Positions 8,901 to 9,481 of a stretch of 9,481 nt of DNA are shown in pieces. Location: the NCBI GenBank assembly GCA_025999775.1, contig BNXT01000031.1:1-9481 (forward strand), in the 5' to 3' direction. The position numbers and the translations under genes are program-made. The stretch is from Bacteroidia bacterium (GTDB lineage: Bacteria; Bacteroidota; Bacteroidia; Bacteroidales; P3). How positions within the stretch are numbered: the first letter of the stretch is position 1; each line of letters starts with the position of its first letter. Below the pieces are notes generated by a model, which saw only the letters and a program-made list of their open reading frames with translations, had not been told where the DNA came from and ran no database searches.

Positions 8901-9481
8901 ACGACATAGCTATAACAAAAGCCGAACATACAGATTGGAGTGTCCGCAATTTTTCGCACCAAAACAAGGTTTGTAAGTCTATTTATGAAAAAATAACTAA
9001 TTCCGAATCGCCATCGTTCAATTTACACCCGAACGGTATTTTTGTAGAAAAATACAAGTTGGAAAACAAAGAATATAGCGTAGCCGTATATTCATTTGCA
9101 AATGCTATTACATTGCAAAATAGCAATATCAAACTAATTGGGTATAAAGATTTGGCAGATAACAAATTTGTAAAAGCAGGTTATACAACAAACTATGGCA
9201 TTATTACGTTTTACGATGATTCCAAAAAGCCTGTACTATTACTTCAAATCATCGGCGACAAGCCGGAAGAGGATGCAAAACAATGGCTAAATTATTTAGC
9301 AATTGTAGTAAAATCGGAAACACAAAAGGAAAGAGATGAAAGTATTTTTGAAAAAATCAAATCGTTATTTATACACTCCACAGAAGATTTGATAGGAGTG
9401 TGGGAAGACGAAAAGGATGATATTATACTTAATAAAGATGGCAGTTGGTGGATAAACCAGTGTAATTCTGTATTTAGCAAT
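5975..9481 (+). CDS. Giant secreted protein: TANFOR-like/FN3 trunk, zinc metallopeptidase, variable C-terminal tip (3' partial)
   Basis: The frame runs 1169 codons without a stop to the right edge. The ATG at 5975 is chosen because it opens a good signal peptide (Arg4/Lys6, hydrophobic core at residues 7-16, cleavage near Gln25-Ala26). Residues 26-170 resemble the TANFOR domain of Bacteroidota surface proteins and end in Leu-Pro-Glu-x-x-Tyr-x-Ile-x-Phe-Glu-Val then Asn-Asp-Pro-Pro. Residues 171-392 are two FN3-like modules. Residues 399-485 form a module with Gly-Asp at 420-421 and Phe-Ser-Gly-Lys-Gly at 445-449. Residues 486-580 are Thr/Ser/Gly-rich beta strands, 581-600 a linker and 600-729 another beta-rich module. 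Residues 730-925 are a putative zinc metallopeptidase. Residues 927-945 are hydrophobic and Trp-rich, and the rest is unrecognised and AT-rich. No T9SS sorting domain lies within the visible part. The layout matches multidomain Bacteroidota proteins suspected to be polymorphic toxins; secretion and toxicity are inferred. Confidence 0.9.
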   Translation, partial: MASRIKIVILLLLVGMLQATSLRGQATLSPVDSRLTWMGPFSVNIVDNLKTSIPKVRLMLLMRDMTAMNPRVKLRLHVEGFNNRIYTSKYANTRIIDLTPGMPLFLQGMDLYEYFLPENLDFVGVNKNNYVQNFQLPEDRYTIWFEVVEATTLTRVSSNEQYAMAWFILNDPPELVSPANEKKLYIDQSPTLLFQWIASHRGSMNASFLSEYKIDIVEIPPSYTGSIPAAFMALSPKISEISRTNSFLYNNVMHAPLLPGYKYAYRVQVYQAGAMDEMRLFKNNGYSEIRWFEVSESCPSVGIPSANAVSSRAIEVTYMDNPKYEEVTVYRKKKMTEQDTKDYTWYKYKGTSSPITVPELVPLVTYEYKVEAQCQFEKSEISVIKEITMPEDPPPLVTCGAADDSLILTTEEPLQALKAGDIVTLYWGWKFRISEVSTSHGDGIFSGKGYLRMQMLRGAWILMRFSNLRLNADYQQMDNDDCEIVSIEDVLEKGIKSGDAYFEGGGVGSVVTGLTETATKTTLTLSDNSTARYDRNTGMLTITTEAGQSAVVQTDGLPTTIIDGRGGIYEVNEQGKVTQIAAPAASGTTGTPSNTISPTNRVSFAAHSAQRYAFDEFDSKYGSSQLISKVYEKQGDYYISYKCIPHGKSDKVLARVNGDIDSDKLVFKTSKDVVYKHTKISDNEYELTLASGKENDAQEVFAMYQRDSASSWQTLGKLRVVTYQTKRPEVVIVPVNNADINESKLKELSGVVNSIYNPIDVEFTFTLAEKFENTDWDLNNNGYLDVEGSGLLATLTDEMNALNAAYLQSIGEPKAKTVYLFLLPNAPQNRDGISIAGDMPRDKRFGYLFPTSSAEILGNTIAHELGHGLFNLKHIFDRDYGINQNTTDNLMDYTYTGGTKLIFYQWNQIHDPGHVWGLFEQDGDGQLAWAGGITWLGDLLWGLASDPQEKYIENMKKLLDHVHEKYADYFEKSTTNDIAITKAEHTDWSVRNFSHQNKVCKSIYEKITNSESPSFNLHPNGIFVEKYKLENKEYSVAVYSFANAITLQNSNIKLIGYKDLADNKFVKAGYTTNYGIITFYDDSKKPVLLLQIIGDKPEEDAKQWLNYLAIVVKSETQKERDESIFEKIKSLFIHSTEDLIGVWEDEKDDIILNKDGSWWINQCNSVFSN
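8162..8749 (+). other. Zinc metallopeptidase module (metzincin-like) within gene 3
   Basis: Residues 730-925 begin with a VVIVPVNN strand and include an EF-hand-like loop around residues 777-787. The active-site helix has His863, Glu864 and His867 in AHELGHG, with a third candidate ligand at His874. A Met-turn, NLMDY, with Met891 follows, and the module closes with Gln-Trp-Asn-Gln-Ile-His-Asp-Pro-Gly and Val-Trp-x-Leu-Phe. HExxH followed by a downstream His and a Met-turn is the metzincin signature, so zinc binding and peptide-bond cleavage are well supported. The substrate is unknown. In polymorphic toxins, metallopeptidase modules just before the tip are thought to release the toxin domain, and that job would fit the position here. 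Confidence 0.8.
8819..9481 (+). other. AT-rich, unrecognised C-terminal tip of gene 3 (possible exchangeable effector domain, incomplete)
   Basis: About 220 residues after the metallopeptidase belong to no family I recognise. They start with a charged amphipathic helix rich in Lys/Glu/His (residues ~949-970). A predicted mixed alpha/beta stretch follows, with alternating strands around residues 1015-1085 (for example YSVAVYSF and YGIITFYDD), then another Lys/Glu-rich helix and the segment GVWEDEKDDIILNKDGSWW. Hand counts give about 25-38% G+C in the lines from 8821 on, against 50-60% in the lines just before. Codons shift to AAA, AAT, TAT, ATT and ACA, where the trunk favours GCG, ACG, GGC and CTG. 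No toxin catalytic motif can be assigned, and the window ends before the stop codon. Confidence 0.6.

Overview
The window reads as part of one surface/secretion operon from a Bacteroidota genome. The evidence is protein architecture: SprB-type repeats, a type A C-terminal sorting domain of the type IX secretion system (T9SS), stacked fibronectin type III (FN3) modules, AT-rich translation starts without a Shine-Dalgarno sequence, and a large secreted protein whose N-terminal domain resembles the TANFOR family. A Bacteroidales or Flavobacteriales-like host is plausible, but the genus cannot be determined from this sequence.

Three genes lie head to tail on the + strand and fill almost the whole window. 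Gene 1 (1-3896, 5' end missing) is a giant repeat protein: the tail of one SprB-like repeat, twelve further SprB-like repeats of about 75-90 residues, two more Ig/PKD-like modules and a T9SS sorting domain. It should be exported across the outer membrane and held on the cell surface. Gene 2 (3903-5942) starts 6 bases after the gene 1 stop and encodes a 679-residue signal-peptide protein made of about six FN3-type modules, with no sorting domain. Gene 3 (5975-9481, 3' end missing) starts 32 bases after gene 2. It encodes at least 1169 residues: signal peptide, TANFOR-like domain, two FN3-like modules, several beta-rich modules, a putative zinc metallopeptidase (HELGH at residues 863-867, NLMDY Met-turn at 889-893), and then an unrecognised C-terminal part.

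The most interesting signal is in gene 3. Within one uninterrupted reading frame the base composition falls from about 50-60% G+C, in lines counted by hand through position 8820, to about 25-38% directly after it. The drop comes just after the conserved metallopeptidase module. This is the pattern expected of a polymorphic toxin or effector: a conserved trunk carrying an exchangeable C-terminal tip. The window ends before the tip is complete, so neither the toxin activity nor a downstream immunity gene can be seen. The working model is a T9SS-dependent surface apparatus (gene 1), a secreted FN3 partner (gene 2) and a large, possibly self-processing effector (gene 3). This model is inferred from architecture and gene order.

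No RNA genes, CRISPR arrays, insertion sequences, terminators or promoters were found. The only non-coding stretches are 6 and 32 bases long. No credible gene was found on the - strand.
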